Shown here piece after piece: positions 8,659 through 17,767 of a stretch of 64,000 bases of DNA. Origin of the DNA: Cytophagales bacterium (GTDB taxonomy: Bacteria > Bacteroidota > Bacteroidia > Cytophagales > Bernardetiaceae); contig JAAFJX010000017.1 in NCBI GenBank assembly GCA_013299045.1, forward strand, positions 1 to 64,000. Direction: 5' to 3'. The notes beneath the pieces are model-generated. The model had not been told where the DNA came from, searched no databases, and worked only from the letters and a program-made list of their open reading frames with translations. Both the position numbers and the translations under genes were made by a program. How positions within the stretch are numbered: the first letter of the stretch is position 1; each line of letters starts with the position of its first letter.

Positions 8659-9066
8659 TTATTTAAAATCACTTGCTTGAAAGGTTTGTACTTTCCTAAC
8701 CACGGGCTTGCCGCGTTTGGTGCTCTCGTCTTGGGCTGCCTCATAGAGCACATAAACCCCTTTTTTCAGCATGATGTATAAATCTAACTGTAAACCAGCC
8801 CAAAAACCACCGCAAATAGCCAGAGCACCCTTCGGAATGACGTTAGGTGCGCCAGATTGATAAGGCCCGTCCTTGAGTTCCATATAGAAAACAGGTGCCT
8901 CAGCCTTTTTTCCGTTCAGTACCACATAGAGCTTGGTTTGAGGGCCTTCGTCAGAATTTGCGTCTGCAAGAACCTCATACTCAAAACTGAGCTTGGCTGT
9001 TTGGGCATAAGCAGAAAGTGAGCAGAACGCAAGCCCTAGCAAAAAAAACGAAACAAAGCGCATCAT
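8659..9066 (-). CDS. Small secreted protein, tandem paralogue of the next gene
   Basis: 135 residues with a signal peptide ending SAYAQ (about residue 22). The mature part shares with the upstream neighbour a long conserved block: TKLYVVLNGKKAEAP, MELKDGPYQSGAPN, CGGFWAGLQLDLY, VLYEAAQDEST and the C-terminal SDFK. One cysteine in the conserved AICGGFWAG is kept in both. No family recognised. It lies between its paralogue (17 bases) and cobT (12 bases), so it is probably in one transcription unit with them. Unlike the paralogue it has no lipobox, so it is likely periplasmic. Confidence 0.8.
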   Translation of the reverse strand: MMRFVSFFLLGLAFCSLSAYAQTAKLSFEYEVLADANSDEGPQTKLYVVLNGKKAEAPVFYMELKDGPYQSGAPNVIPKGALAICGGFWAGLQLDLYIMLKKGVYVLYEAAQDESTKRGKPVVRKVQTFQASDFK

Positions 9067-9083
9067 ATCCTTTAAGGATAAAG

Positions 9084-9548
9084 TTATTTAAAATCAGAGT
9101 ATTTAAATGTTTTTAGCTTGGTAACGACAGGCTCGGTCGTGCTTTCATCTTGTGCAGATTCATAAAGCACATAATCACTGCCTTCTTGCATCAAGTAAAT
9201 GTCCAACTGCAAACCTGCCCAAAAGCCGCCACAAACTGCTAAAGCCGTTTTAGGAATACCGGGATTAGGTGCGCCAGACTGATAAGGCCCATCTTTGAGT
9301 TCCATGCTGACTTCAGGCCCTTCAGCCTTTTTGCCGTCTAGTGCTATATAGAGCTTTGTTTTAGGCCCTTGGTCTGAGTCCACATTGGCGAGTTCCTTGT
9401 ACTCAAATGTAGGTTTGTTCTCTGTAGAAGCAGCCTCACTTGTCGCAGCAGTTTCTGTATTGTCGGCGCTTGTTGTTTCAGAGGTGGTATTACCAGAGCT
9501 GCAAGCCATTGTACCGCAGGCTAATAAAATCAAAATTATCTTTTTCAT
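9084..9548 (-). CDS. Small lipoprotein, paralogue of the adjacent secreted protein
   Basis: 154 residues. The N-terminus MKKIILILLACGTMACSSG offers two possible lipobox cysteines (Cys11, Cys16). A Thr/Ser/Glu-rich linker (residues 18-45) follows, as is usual for surface or periplasmic lipoproteins. The remaining part matches the paralogue at 8659-9066 (TKLYIALDGKKAEGP, MELKDGPYQSGAPN, CGGFWAGLQLDIYLM, VLYESAQDEST, SDFK). A local duplication is the simplest explanation, with one copy anchored and one free. Function unknown. First gene of the minus-strand group leading to cobT. Confidence 0.8.
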   Translation of the reverse strand: MKKIILILLACGTMACSSGNTTSETTSADNTETAATSEAASTENKPTFEYKELANVDSDQGPKTKLYIALDGKKAEGPEVSMELKDGPYQSGAPNPGIPKTALAVCGGFWAGLQLDIYLMQEGSDYVLYESAQDESTTEPVVTKLKTFKYSDFK

Positions 9549-9867
9549 GTTGTAAATAAGGCGAATGTGTTGTTCTGTGCAATGTAGCCCAAAACGTCTT
9601 TATGTTTTTCAAAAGAGATGCAATAAAGGAATTTTTTTTGGTATGGTGAATGAAAATAGTGTTTATTTTAGGTAGTTTGACTCATCTCGTCTTAAACGGC
9701 ACTTCTCTTTTCATAATGCCTTTTTTTCTTCAAAGTAATCTGAACGCCAATAGATAAATCTTGAGCTTTGTGTTGGGTGCTCATACCATTAATCTAAAAA
9801 AACGTTACTTTAGCAACATAAAAGCAGTTAAATAGTTTAATTTTACAGAAGCGAATCCTATCCAAGA
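9549..9867. other. Intergenic region, 319 bases, divergent
   Basis: Lies between the start of the lipoprotein gene (minus) and the start of the TPR-HTH gene (plus), so it should hold both promoters. It is AT-rich with several T-runs. No RNA gene, riboswitch or convincing promoter pair was recognised. Confidence 0.6.
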
Positions 9868-11649
9868 ATGATGACCAAGTTGTTTTGTGTACCAATACTT
9901 ATTTATTTTTGTCTACTTTCCATCTCAGTTCACGCGCAAAAAGCAACAAGCACTGCCACTGATTGTGCGGAATTATGCAGGCAAATGAAATCAAATGGAA
10001 GCCTTAATCAGATTAAATTAATTGAGCAAATAGAAATTCTGGGCAAGTGTCTGTCAGAAAGACAACAAAATGACACCATTTTTTATGAGTATCTCAATTT
10101 AAAAACCACCTATTTTCTTAGACAGAATATGCTGGATTCGGTGGAAATTTATTTTCAAAAATCAATTGCCTTGAATGATAAATTGAACGATAAAGATATT
10201 CAGCTATCTATTGAATTTACGAGAGGCCTCGTTTTTCAGAAAAGAAAGCAAATTGTGGAAGCCATAAAATTGTATCAAAAGATATTACCTGCTGTCCATA
10301 ACAGCAAAAACAAAGTCATGGAGAGCCAATTATTACACAATTTGGCAACAGTTTATATTGACTTACACCAATACGAAGCGTCTATTTCTTACATAGAAAA
10401 AGCACAGAGACTTATTCTTGAATCCACTGACTTTTTATCACAGGGCAAGATTTCTATGCAGTTGGCAGACCTTTGTTTACAAACCAAAAGATTTGAGCAG
10501 GCCGAACAAGCAGCTAAGCAAGCCCAGCAAGCTTTTAGAAAAGCCAAACTAAAAGACTACACCAGAGCAGCAACTATTAGAATGGCTTTTGCTCAAAAAA
10601 AGCAAGGTATGGTTATGAGTTTGTTTTTTTTGGATACGCTCATAGCCTATCTACCTGATATCAGAACGGGAATATCAGGAAAAATTACCAAGAGCACTGC
10701 ATACGTGGAGTTAGCCAATCTGCTTATTTTATCCAAGCACCAGCTCGTTTTGGCCGAACAACTGCTACAAGAAGCCTATCCAATTTGCGAAGACCTAAAG
10801 TTATCTACCAATATGTCCAATATTTTTTACGCTTATGCCAAGCTATATAACCTTAAAAAGAGCTATGATAAGGCGGAAGAATACTATGAAAAATATATCA
10901 TATTGAAGGATAGTACTGTTCAGAACGGCTCAAGGCTACAACTTAATGGCTTAAAAATTTTGCATGATGTAGAGCAGCAAGACTATCAAATTCAATCGTT
11001 GGAGCAACAACAACAGGTCAGCAATTTGTCAATAATTATACTTGTCATTTCACTGGTCTTTCTGGCTATTTTAGCAGTATTCATTCGAATTTTGCTACAA
11101 CAAAAAATAAAAATTGCTCAGAAAAAGATAGTAGAACAAAGCAACACTATTGAGAACCAGATGTTATCAAATAGCCAATTGGAAACAGAAAATGACAAAC
11201 TGGAATCTGAAAATGATGCCAAAACAAGAGTGTTAGCCACAAGCACTCTGCACATCATTCAGAAAAATGAATTGATTAAACAGTTGAACCACGAGATAAG
11301 CCCTTTGCTGAGGGAAAGTGAACTTTCAGATGAGCTAAAAAAACAACTAACAATCATCAGAGGCAATATCAGGGACAATGATTTCTTTGAAACAAGCTGG
11401 GACAATTTTAGGCAACACTTTGAGCAGGTTCACCCCAGTTTTTTTGATAATATCAAACAAAAATTTCCGCACCTCACCCCAAACGACTTACGTCATTGTG
11501 CCTATATCAGAATGGGCCTATCCAGAAAAGAGATTGCTATGCTCATGAATACAAGCATAGATGCTGTAAAAATGGCACGGAACAGACTCAAAAAAAAGCT
11601 GTTACTGAAGGCCGAAGACGAAATAATCACAATTTTGACTAATGTATAA
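9868..11649 (+). CDS. Transmembrane TPR sensor with C-terminal HTH DNA-binding domain
   Basis: 593 residues. A signal peptide (residues 1-23, ending VHAQ) is followed by a periplasmic region with about six TPR-like units (70-350). One transmembrane helix follows (about 387-410, SIIILVISLVFLAILAVFIRILL), then a cytoplasmic coiled coil (411-470) and a C-terminal HTH block (535-593: FPHLTPNDLRHCAYIRMGLS, EIAMLMNTSIDAVKMARNRLKKKL). This layout is a known Bacteroidota one-component type: the TPR part senses in the periplasm and the LuxR-like HTH acts at the membrane. The large surface-protein gene starts 134 bases downstream on the same strand and is a reasonable, unproven target. Confidence 0.88.
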   Translation: MMTKLFCVPILIYFCLLSISVHAQKATSTATDCAELCRQMKSNGSLNQIKLIEQIEILGKCLSERQQNDTIFYEYLNLKTTYFLRQNMLDSVEIYFQKSIALNDKLNDKDIQLSIEFTRGLVFQKRKQIVEAIKLYQKILPAVHNSKNKVMESQLLHNLATVYIDLHQYEASISYIEKAQRLILESTDFLSQGKISMQLADLCLQTKRFEQAEQAAKQAQQAFRKAKLKDYTRAATIRMAFAQKKQGMVMSLFFLDTLIAYLPDIRTGISGKITKSTAYVELANLLILSKHQLVLAEQLLQEAYPICEDLKLSTNMSNIFYAYAKLYNLKKSYDKAEEYYEKYIILKDSTVQNGSRLQLNGLKILHDVEQQDYQIQSLEQQQQVSNLSIIILVISLVFLAILAVFIRILLQQKIKIAQKKIVEQSNTIENQMLSNSQLETENDKLESENDAKTRVLATSTLHIIQKNELIKQLNHEISPLLRESELSDELKKQLTIIRGNIRDNDFFETSWDNFRQHFEQVHPSFFDNIKQKFPHLTPNDLRHCAYIRMGLSRKEIAMLMNTSIDAVKMARNRLKKKLLLKAEDEIITILTNV

Positions 11650-11783
11650 AAATCTCATTTTCAAGTAATTAAAATTCTGTTACCCCTTTGTTACCTACCC
11701 GAAAGTGATATAAGAGAACTTAAAAGCATAGTATTGCGGATATATTCTATTTAGTCAGTTAAAAATTAATCCGCGACAAAACC

Positions 11784-14700
11784 ATGCTTAAAATTCTATT
11801 CAGAAGTCTTACTCTCATTTTTTTATTTACCATTCTGGGCGCTTCAGAGCTTTTGGGTCAGGGCGGGGTTTCGGTTACTATAGATGGTAGTAATCCTGAC
11901 CCTTCGGCTATGTTTGATGTCAAAAGCACAAACAAGGGTATACTAATTCCGCGAATGACGCAGGTACAGCGCAATGCTATTGCTGCCCCTGCTACAGGCT
12001 TGCTTATTTATCAGACCGATGCCACACCAGGCTTTTACTACTACAATGGCACAGCGTGGGTTTCTATTACAGCCATTGTGGGTGGAGACAATCTCGGCAA
12101 TCATACAGCCACTATGAACCTTAACTTGGCGGGAAATAGCGTAACAAATGCAAACAACGTAACCGCCACCGGAACAGCAATTTTGGGTGGAAACACCTAC
12201 CCAATCGTTGCGGGCACAAGTGGACAAGTATTGACTACCAATGGAGCAGGGCTACTGTCATGGACAAGTGGCAGCCTTTTTAATTGGGGACTCACTGGCA
12301 ATGCCAGCACAAACCCCGCTACAAACTTTCTGGGCACTACGGATAATCAGCCTTTGATTCTCAGAACCAACAACATAGCCAGAACACGCATTACTACCAA
12401 AGGACAAATAGAAACTTTGAATACAGGCAGTTCTGTATTTTTAGGCGAAGGAGCAGGCCAAAATGACGACTTGACAGCTAACCAAAATGTTTTTGTGGGC
12501 TTTCAGGCCGGCCAACTAAACACAACAGGTAGCCGCAATGCTTTTGTGGGTTTTCAATCGGGCATCAATAACCTAACAGGTGTTGGCAACACAGGTTTGG
12601 GCGAGGCAGCTATGTTTACAAATACCGTGGGTAATTCAAACACAGCCATCGGACAACGCGCTATGGTGTCTAACACGGCCTCAAGTAACAACGTTGCAAT
12701 AGGCCTAAGTGCCTTAGAAACTCAAAGTTTTAACAATGGGGGCGTGGCTTGGAACACGAATAACACCGCCGTTGGCTCTGGGGCTTTATTTTTTAACCAA
12801 CCTACCAGCACTGGTGATGCCATCAACAATTCAGCCGTTGGGGTAAGTAGTTTGCGAAACAATACCACAGGGCGTGCTAATAGTGCATTGGGGGTAAATG
12901 CTTTGCTTAATACCTCAACAGGTATTCGCAATGTAGGCGTGGGTTTAACTGCTGGTGGAACTAATACCGTAGGCAGTAATAATACTTTCGTAGGAACAGA
13001 TGCCAATGCTTTGGTCAATAACTTGGACAATGCGACTGCTATAGGACAAGCCGCTATCGTAGATGCTTCCAACAAAGTACGCTTAGGCAATAACGCAGTA
13101 ACTGAAACAGATGCAGCCGGTGTACTGACTTATAACGCACAGAGCGCTCTCACTTCCGTAACTTTCCCTAATGGTAGAGGCGCAGCTGGCCAAATTTTGA
13201 CCACAGACGGCGCGGGCAATACCTCATGGACAACAGCAGCGGCGGGCGGCTCAACCGAAACAGCCTCAAACGGCCTCACTAAAGTTGTTGATGACATCCA
13301 GCTGGGAGGTAATTTAACTGCTACTACGATTATCACACAAGACGCTGCCGAGCAGTTCAGAATCAATAACAACAGTACAGTGGCTACAAGCATTGATTTA
13401 CAAAACACAGGTGATTTCCGCATTTTTGACGGTGGAGTCAATGCCTTTCAGATACTGGATAATGGAACGCTCACCATGGGTACAACCAACCAGTTCCAAA
13501 TAGACAATACAGGCAACATGACCCGTATCAACAACGTTGTTACAAGTTTTCCTGCCGTACAAGGGGCTGCTAACACCGTTCTAACCAATGACGGTGCAGG
13601 CAATTTGTCTTGGGCAAACGGCAATGCCTTTAGCTGGAGGCTGACAGGCAACGCAGCAACAAACCCCGCTATCAATTTTATTGGTACGACTGACAATATT
13701 CCTTTTTCAATACGTGTCAATAACCTACGCTCAGGCTATATTGGAGATAATACGGAATACAACTCTTTCTTTGGATACAGAGCAGGTGTGGCTGTTACAA
13801 CTGCTGCTGGCAACACCCTCATGGGGCAGGAAGCAGGCTTAGCCATAACAACAGGTAGCGATAATACGGCCATAGGTTCTACCTCATTATTGGCTAACAT
13901 AGTGGGTGCGTTTAATACTGCCATTGGCTCTGCTGCCTTATCGGCCGCAACAAGTAGTTTTAACAGCGCATTGGGCGACAATGCTCTACGTAATACCTCT
14001 ACTGGTGGTAATAATACAGGTATAGGACGGAGCGCTGGCCTTATCAACACAGTAGGCACAAACAATACCTTTGTAGGTTTTCAGAGCAATGCCTCTGCCA
14101 ATAACTTAACCAATGCCACTGCAATAGGTTCGGGCGCTACTGTCAATGCCTCTAACAAAGTCCGTTTAGGTAGTAACGCAGTAACTGCAACAGATGCAGC
14201 CGGTGTATTGACTTACAACGCACAGAGCGCTCTCACTTCCGTAACTTTCCCTAATGGTAGAGGCGCGGCTGGCCAAGTGCTGACCACAGACGGCGCGGGC
14301 AATACCTCATGGACAGCGGCGGCGGCGGGTGGCTCAACCGAAACAGCCTCAAACGGCCTCACTAAAGTTGTTGACGACATTCAGCTGGGCGGCAACTTAA
14401 CAACCAATACAACCATTACACAAACTGCTGCACAAAACCTAACCTTCGCAAACAATGGTACTGCCAACACCCTTATCAATTTGCAAAATACAGGCGATTT
14501 TGTGGTGCAAGACAACGGAGTAAATGCCATACAAGTACAAGACAACGGGACAGTGGGTATAGGAACAACCAATCAGTTCACCGTCAATAATACAGGAAAC
14601 ATTACCCGTATCAACAACGTTGTTACAAGTTTTCCTACAGTACAAGGCGCTGCCAACACCTTTTTGAGAAATGACGGCGCTGGCTCTCTCACATGGGCAA

Positions 14701-15704
14701 CCGTTACCAACTGGGGGGTTACAGGCAATACAGGCACAGTGGCTGGTACTAACTTTATCGGAAATGTTGATGATGTCGCTTTGGAGTTTCGCATCAATAA
14801 CCAGCGTGCTGCTTATATTGGTAATAGCGCCAACTACAATAGCTTCTTTGGGCATCAAGCAGGCTTAAGTGTAACAACAGGTGATGGCAATACTGCTATT
14901 GGCAAGGCCTGTCTTGCAAGCAATAATACAGGTGGGGCAAATACAGCCGTAGGACAGAGCGCATTAAACAGCAATACTTCGGGTGATTTTAATGTCGCAA
15001 TAGGCATTAGTGCGTTATCAAACTCTAGCGTAGGAGACCAAAATATTGGCATAGGTGGTTCAGCTGGTAGTACACTTACTACTGGTGGATTTAATGTTTT
15101 CTTAGGAACATCTGCCACTACTTCGGGCACTACTCGCAGCAACGCCGTAGCTATTGGTACTAATGCGATTGTTGATTCCGATAACCGCATTAGACTGGGG
15201 GGTACTACACACACTTCTATAGGTGGTACAGTGGCCTACACTGTTATCTCTGACAAACGCTTCAAATTCAACGTTCAAGAGAACGTTCAGGGGCTTGATT
15301 TTATCAAACGCTTGAATCCTGTTACTTATCAGTTTGACTATGAAGGCTTGCACAAGTTCTACCAAAAGAGCAATCCTGCCCTGCCAGATATGCCGCAAAG
15401 TTCAGGTACTCAAATGAGGCAAATTGGGTTTATGGCGCAAGAAATTGATGCACTTTGCAAAGAAATGAACTTTGATTTTGGTGCTATAGACAGGCCAAGT
15501 AATGACCAGGAAGGCATTTATGGCATTCGTTATTCTACTTTTGTGCCTGTGTTGGTTAAAGCCATACAAGAGCAACAAACACAAATAGAAGACCTGCAAA
15601 AGGACAATCTGGCGTTAAAGTCCAAACTTGGCGAACTGGAAGAACTCAAAGTGCAAATGCAAAGAGTCAATGAGATTCTCAATATGCAAAGTTCTAACAG
15701 GTAG
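11784..15704 (+). CDS. Large secreted surface protein with YadA-head-like repeats and C-terminal S74 chaperone domain
   Basis: 1306 residues. Signal peptide (ends SELLGQ, about 26), then the Bacteroidota motif [17 protein letters not shown] (44-60). The middle is Gly/Asn/Thr-rich with many short repeats of the type [18 protein letters not shown], like the beta-helical YadA head or tail-fibre shafts. There are three large repeat blocks, each closing with a sentence such as [21 protein letters not shown]. The C-terminus from about 1150 carries the intramolecular chaperone of endosialidase type (peptidase S74): [15 protein letters not shown] and [16 protein letters not shown] coiled coil follows (about 1255-1306). 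S74 domains help trimer folding and often cut themselves off. Probable trimeric cell-surface fibre or adhesin. A strong hairpin terminator follows. Confidence 0.88.
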   Translation: MLKILFRSLTLIFLFTILGASELLGQGGVSVTIDGSNPDPSAMFDVKSTNKGILIPRMTQVQRNAIAAPATGLLIYQTDATPGFYYYNGTAWVSITAIVGGDNLGNHTATMNLNLAGNSVTNANNVTATGTAILGGNTYPIVAGTSGQVLTTNGAGLLSWTSGSLFNWGLTGNASTNPATNFLGTTDNQPLILRTNNIARTRITTKGQIETLNTGSSVFLGEGAGQNDDLTANQNVFVGFQAGQLNTTGSRNAFVGFQSGINNLTGVGNTGLGEAAMFTNTVGNSNTAIGQRAMVSNTASSNNVAIGLSALETQSFNNGGVAWNTNNTAVGSGALFFNQPTSTGDAINNSAVGVSSLRNNTTGRANSALGVNALLNTSTGIRNVGVGLTAGGTNTVGSNNTFVGTDANALVNNLDNATAIGQAAIVDASNKVRLGNNAVTETDAAGVLTYNAQSALTSVTFPNGRGAAGQILTTDGAGNTSWTTAAAGGSTETASNGLTKVVDDIQLGGNLTATTIITQDAAEQFRINNNSTVATSIDLQNTGDFRIFDGGVNAFQILDNGTLTMGTTNQFQIDNTGNMTRINNVVTSFPAVQGAANTVLTNDGAGNLSWANGNAFSWRLTGNAATNPAINFIGTTDNIPFSIRVNNLRSGYIGDNTEYNSFFGYRAGVAVTTAAGNTLMGQEAGLAITTGSDNTAIGSTSLLANIVGAFNTAIGSAALSAATSSFNSALGDNALRNTSTGGNNTGIGRSAGLINTVGTNNTFVGFQSNASANNLTNATAIGSGATVNASNKVRLGSNAVTATDAAGVLTYNAQSALTSVTFPNGRGAAGQVLTTDGAGNTSWTAAAAGGSTETASNGLTKVVDDIQLGGNLTTNTTITQTAAQNLTFANNGTANTLINLQNTGDFVVQDNGVNAIQVQDNGTVGIGTTNQFTVNNTGNITRINNVVTSFPTVQGAANTFLRNDGAGSLTWATVTNWGVTGNTGTVAGTNFIGNVDDVALEFRINNQRAAYIGNSANYNSFFGHQAGLSVTTGDGNTAIGKACLASNNTGGANTAVGQSALNSNTSGDFNVAIGISALSNSSVGDQNIGIGGSAGSTLTTGGFNVFLGTSATTSGTTRSNAVAIGTNAIVDSDNRIRLGGTTHTSIGGTVAYTVISDKRFKFNVQENVQGLDFIKRLNPVTYQFDYEGLHKFYQKSNPALPDMPQSSGTQMRQIGFMAQEIDALCKEMNFDFGAIDRPSNDQEGIYGIRYSTFVPVLVKAIQEQQTQIEDLQKDNLALKSKLGELEELKVQMQRVNEILNMQSSNR
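13095..13330 (+). repeat. Long internal repeat in the S74 surface-protein gene, copy 1
   Basis: Nearly the same DNA recurs at 14178-14400. It encodes [28 protein letters not shown], the [17 protein letters not shown] joint and IQLGG. Few silent changes separate the copies, so the duplication is recent or maintained by gene conversion. Confidence 0.85.
14178..14400 (+). repeat. Long internal repeat in the S74 surface-protein gene, copy 2
   Basis: Second copy of the block at 13095-13330, in frame and direct orientation about 1.08 kb apart. Recombination between the copies would delete or add one whole fibre module. Confidence 0.85.
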
Positions 15705-15724
15705 TCTGATGACAATGGTTTACA

Positions 15725-15768
15725 TTCAAACGTAGCCCGAGAATATCATGTAGTGGGCTACGTTTGAA
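15725..15768 (+). terminator. Hairpin terminator after the S74 surface-protein gene
   Basis: Perfect 14-base inverted repeat TTCAAACGTAGCCC (15725-15738) and GGGCTACGTTTGAA (15755-15768) with a 16-base loop, 20 bases after the stop codon. Confidence 0.8.
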
Positions 15769-15795
15769 AAATCCCAAACACAGAATCAGTTAGTA

Positions 15796-15815
15796 TTTTA
15801 TCTGTAAAGATAAAA
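15796..15815. promoter_or_regulatory. Short perfect inverted repeat upstream of the putative toxin gene
   Basis: TTTTATC (15796-15802) and GATAAAA (15809-15815) form a 7-base perfect dyad with a 6-base spacer, 42 bases before the ATG at 15858. A T-rich tract follows. It could be an operator or a weak terminator. Confidence 0.3.
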
Positions 15816-15857
15816 CATCTTTCCTTTTTTTAATTCATTCTTAAAGTCTCTAAAATT

Positions 15858-17342
15858 ATGGATAAATTGAATATGTTGATAGATGGTCGTGCTTATTATT
15901 TAAGGCATCGAGCGTCTGGTTTTTTCTTAGATGGAGATGTATCTGGTGATAATGTCTACCTAAAACCATTTGATGAGGATTATCCTGATAAGCAAGTGTG
16001 GATTGCTAGACAAAAAGACAAAGATAAAAGCGCGTTTTATCTTGTCAGAAAAATCAATAATGATTATCTAGCGGCTAATAATGCTACTGACTCTAGCTCA
16101 GAAGTTAGTCAAGAAAGCCATCCTGACGATAATGACTATTTCACAATTATACGCTACAAGGAAGAAGGTGTTTATGTGGGAGTCAGACATCATGGTACTA
16201 AAGCCATGCTAAATGCAGCCACCTCTTCGTCAGGGAGCAGTATTCCTGTTACTAAAGAGCCAGTAGGAGATGTGTTAAATCAATCTCAACTCTGGGAACT
16301 CTTTTCGGTGGAAGATTTTGTATTGCAAGTCAATGTAATTTCTATTACTTATACCAATGTAAAATACCCGGCTATATTTGACCAGATATTATTGACTCAG
16401 GGCAAGATAAACAATCAAACTTATGCCACCGTTGAGAGTAATGTTGAGGTGCAAAGAGCAGTAGAAGAAAGTTCTACATGGTCTTTTTCCTCGAACTCTG
16501 TTTTTTCCAGTGAAAGCACGTTTGACTTAACAGGGGTATTTTTTAAAGGAATACTTACGATGGGATTTTCGGAAACAATCACATTTTCAAGCTCTATTAC
16601 AAAGGAAAATTCAATGATTCAGACCGAGTCAAAAGCCTATAATTACTCAACAAAGGTGTCCGTGCCAACTTTTACAAACTTGGTTTATAAAGGTTATCTG
16701 AACTACTCACCTAGTACAACTGCACAATTCCAGATGCTGCTAGAAATATCTGGAAAGATTGGAGATATGGTACTGACAGGAAAGCAGATTAAACAAGCCA
16801 TAAAAAGCAATAACTTAGATTGGTCAGAAGAGAATTCATCAACAACGAGCGATTCTCTATTAGTCAAAGAGGGTGGTACGTTTTCAGGTGCGCATGGTGT
16901 AGACCTGTTTCTTGACCTCATGCTAGTAGACCCTACTATTAATAAATGTCAAATTTTCAATGGTTCACTTTACATAGGCGTATCGGATAGCAATCCAACT
17001 CCAAAAGCTGCTGCGGTTGGATACGTTGAAAACAATGAAACGACAGATTGGTGGCTCAAACGCGAAGATGGCTATTACAGGATACAAAACGTAAAAACAG
17101 GTTTGTTTTTGATGATGGATACTGATTTACAAATCAAACAAGATACGCATAGTGTTAATGACGGAAGGCAGTTGTGGATATTACCACCTGGAAATGCAGG
17201 CTGTATTCAAAATGCAAATGCAGCAATGCAGACACTCGCAATAGCCCCTAAAGATAATTCTAATTTGAACAATACACCTTTGTTTGGCGGTGTACCTAGT
17301 GCAACTAATCCCTCTATGCAATGGCAACTAAAACCTAGTTAG
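15858..17342 (+). CDS. Putative lectin/aerolysin-like beta-pore-forming toxin
   Basis: 494 residues, no signal peptide. Residues about 8-150 look like a ricin-B-type beta-trefoil: YYLRHRASGFFLDGD, DKQVWIARQ, FYLVRKINNDYLAA and QSQLWELF are repeated sugar-binding-fold elements. Residues about 185-300 resemble the ETX/MTX2/aerolysin pore module: a Ser/Thr-rich alternating stretch (205-250, WSFSSNSVFSSESTFDLTG then MGFSETITFSSS) able to form a transmembrane hairpin, then VSVPTFTNLVYKGYL (267-281), the usual strand after the hairpin. Residues about 395-494 again look trefoil-like (WWLKREDGYYRIQNVKTGLFL, RQLWILPP, MQWQLKPS). Lack of a signal suggests release by lysis or another route, or an intracellular lectin. 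Its TAG stop uses the first AG of a dispersed repeat. Family call is by pattern only. Confidence 0.65.
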   Translation: MDKLNMLIDGRAYYLRHRASGFFLDGDVSGDNVYLKPFDEDYPDKQVWIARQKDKDKSAFYLVRKINNDYLAANNATDSSSEVSQESHPDDNDYFTIIRYKEEGVYVGVRHHGTKAMLNAATSSSGSSIPVTKEPVGDVLNQSQLWELFSVEDFVLQVNVISITYTNVKYPAIFDQILLTQGKINNQTYATVESNVEVQRAVEESSTWSFSSNSVFSSESTFDLTGVFFKGILTMGFSETITFSSSITKENSMIQTESKAYNYSTKVSVPTFTNLVYKGYLNYSPSTTAQFQMLLEISGKIGDMVLTGKQIKQAIKSNNLDWSEENSSTTSDSLLVKEGGTFSGAHGVDLFLDLMLVDPTINKCQIFNGSLYIGVSDSNPTPKAAAVGYVENNETTDWWLKREDGYYRIQNVKTGLFLMMDTDLQIKQDTHSVNDGRQLWILPPGNAGCIQNANAAMQTLAIAPKDNSNLNNTPLFGGVPSATNPSMQWQLKPS

Positions 17343-17612
17343 TCCTCCCTTAAAAAGTCTGGATAAGAACAAGCACATCAATTGATTGATATGATTTATC
17401 TGCTTTAGGAACACCCTCATGGTTTTGGGCAGCTTTTTCTCTCTATTTTTTGCTATGCCCTATGGCCAGAACTTTCAGCTCGCGCTTCAGTTCTGCATCA
17501 AGGCAAAAAGTAGAGAAGAGAAGTCTATCAAAGGCCGTCAAGGTGTTCCCAAAATAGGTAAACTATTCTCCTTAAATTTAGCTTACATCTATTGAATCTA
17601 AGAACGATTCTC
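17341..17612 (+). repeat. Dispersed repeat family, copy R1
   Basis: Starts AGTCCTCCCTTAAAAAG, whose first AG is the end of the preceding TAG stop. The first about 80 bases (to GAACACCCTCATG) recur inverted at about 61122-61212. The part from about 17450 (GCATCAAGGCAAAAAGTAGA, AAGGCCGTCAAGGTGTTCCC, TTAAATTTAGCTTACATCTA) recurs at 34230-34320, 39070-39175 and 44790-44890. The right end is decayed. No coding potential seen. Confidence 0.8.
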
Positions 17613-17767
17613 AGGTGAATTCTGTTACTGAATTCAGCTCCAGTTCGCTTAAAGCCAAAATTGAAGTAGAAAAGCCTATCAAAAATATTGATAGCTATTT
17701 CTAGAATAAAAGAGCGTACTTAAACCACCTCAAAAATCCCACAACTTTCTTATTGCTTATAGTCTCC
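17613..17767. other. Remaining intergenic DNA before the amidohydrolase gene
   Basis: Together with R1 this fills the 425-base gap between two convergent genes. No gene or clear terminator was recognised in this part. Confidence 0.5.

Noticed and set aside
9549-9700. Cobalamin riboswitch upstream of the cobT unit
   Set aside because: No B12-box-like sequence was found in the leader.
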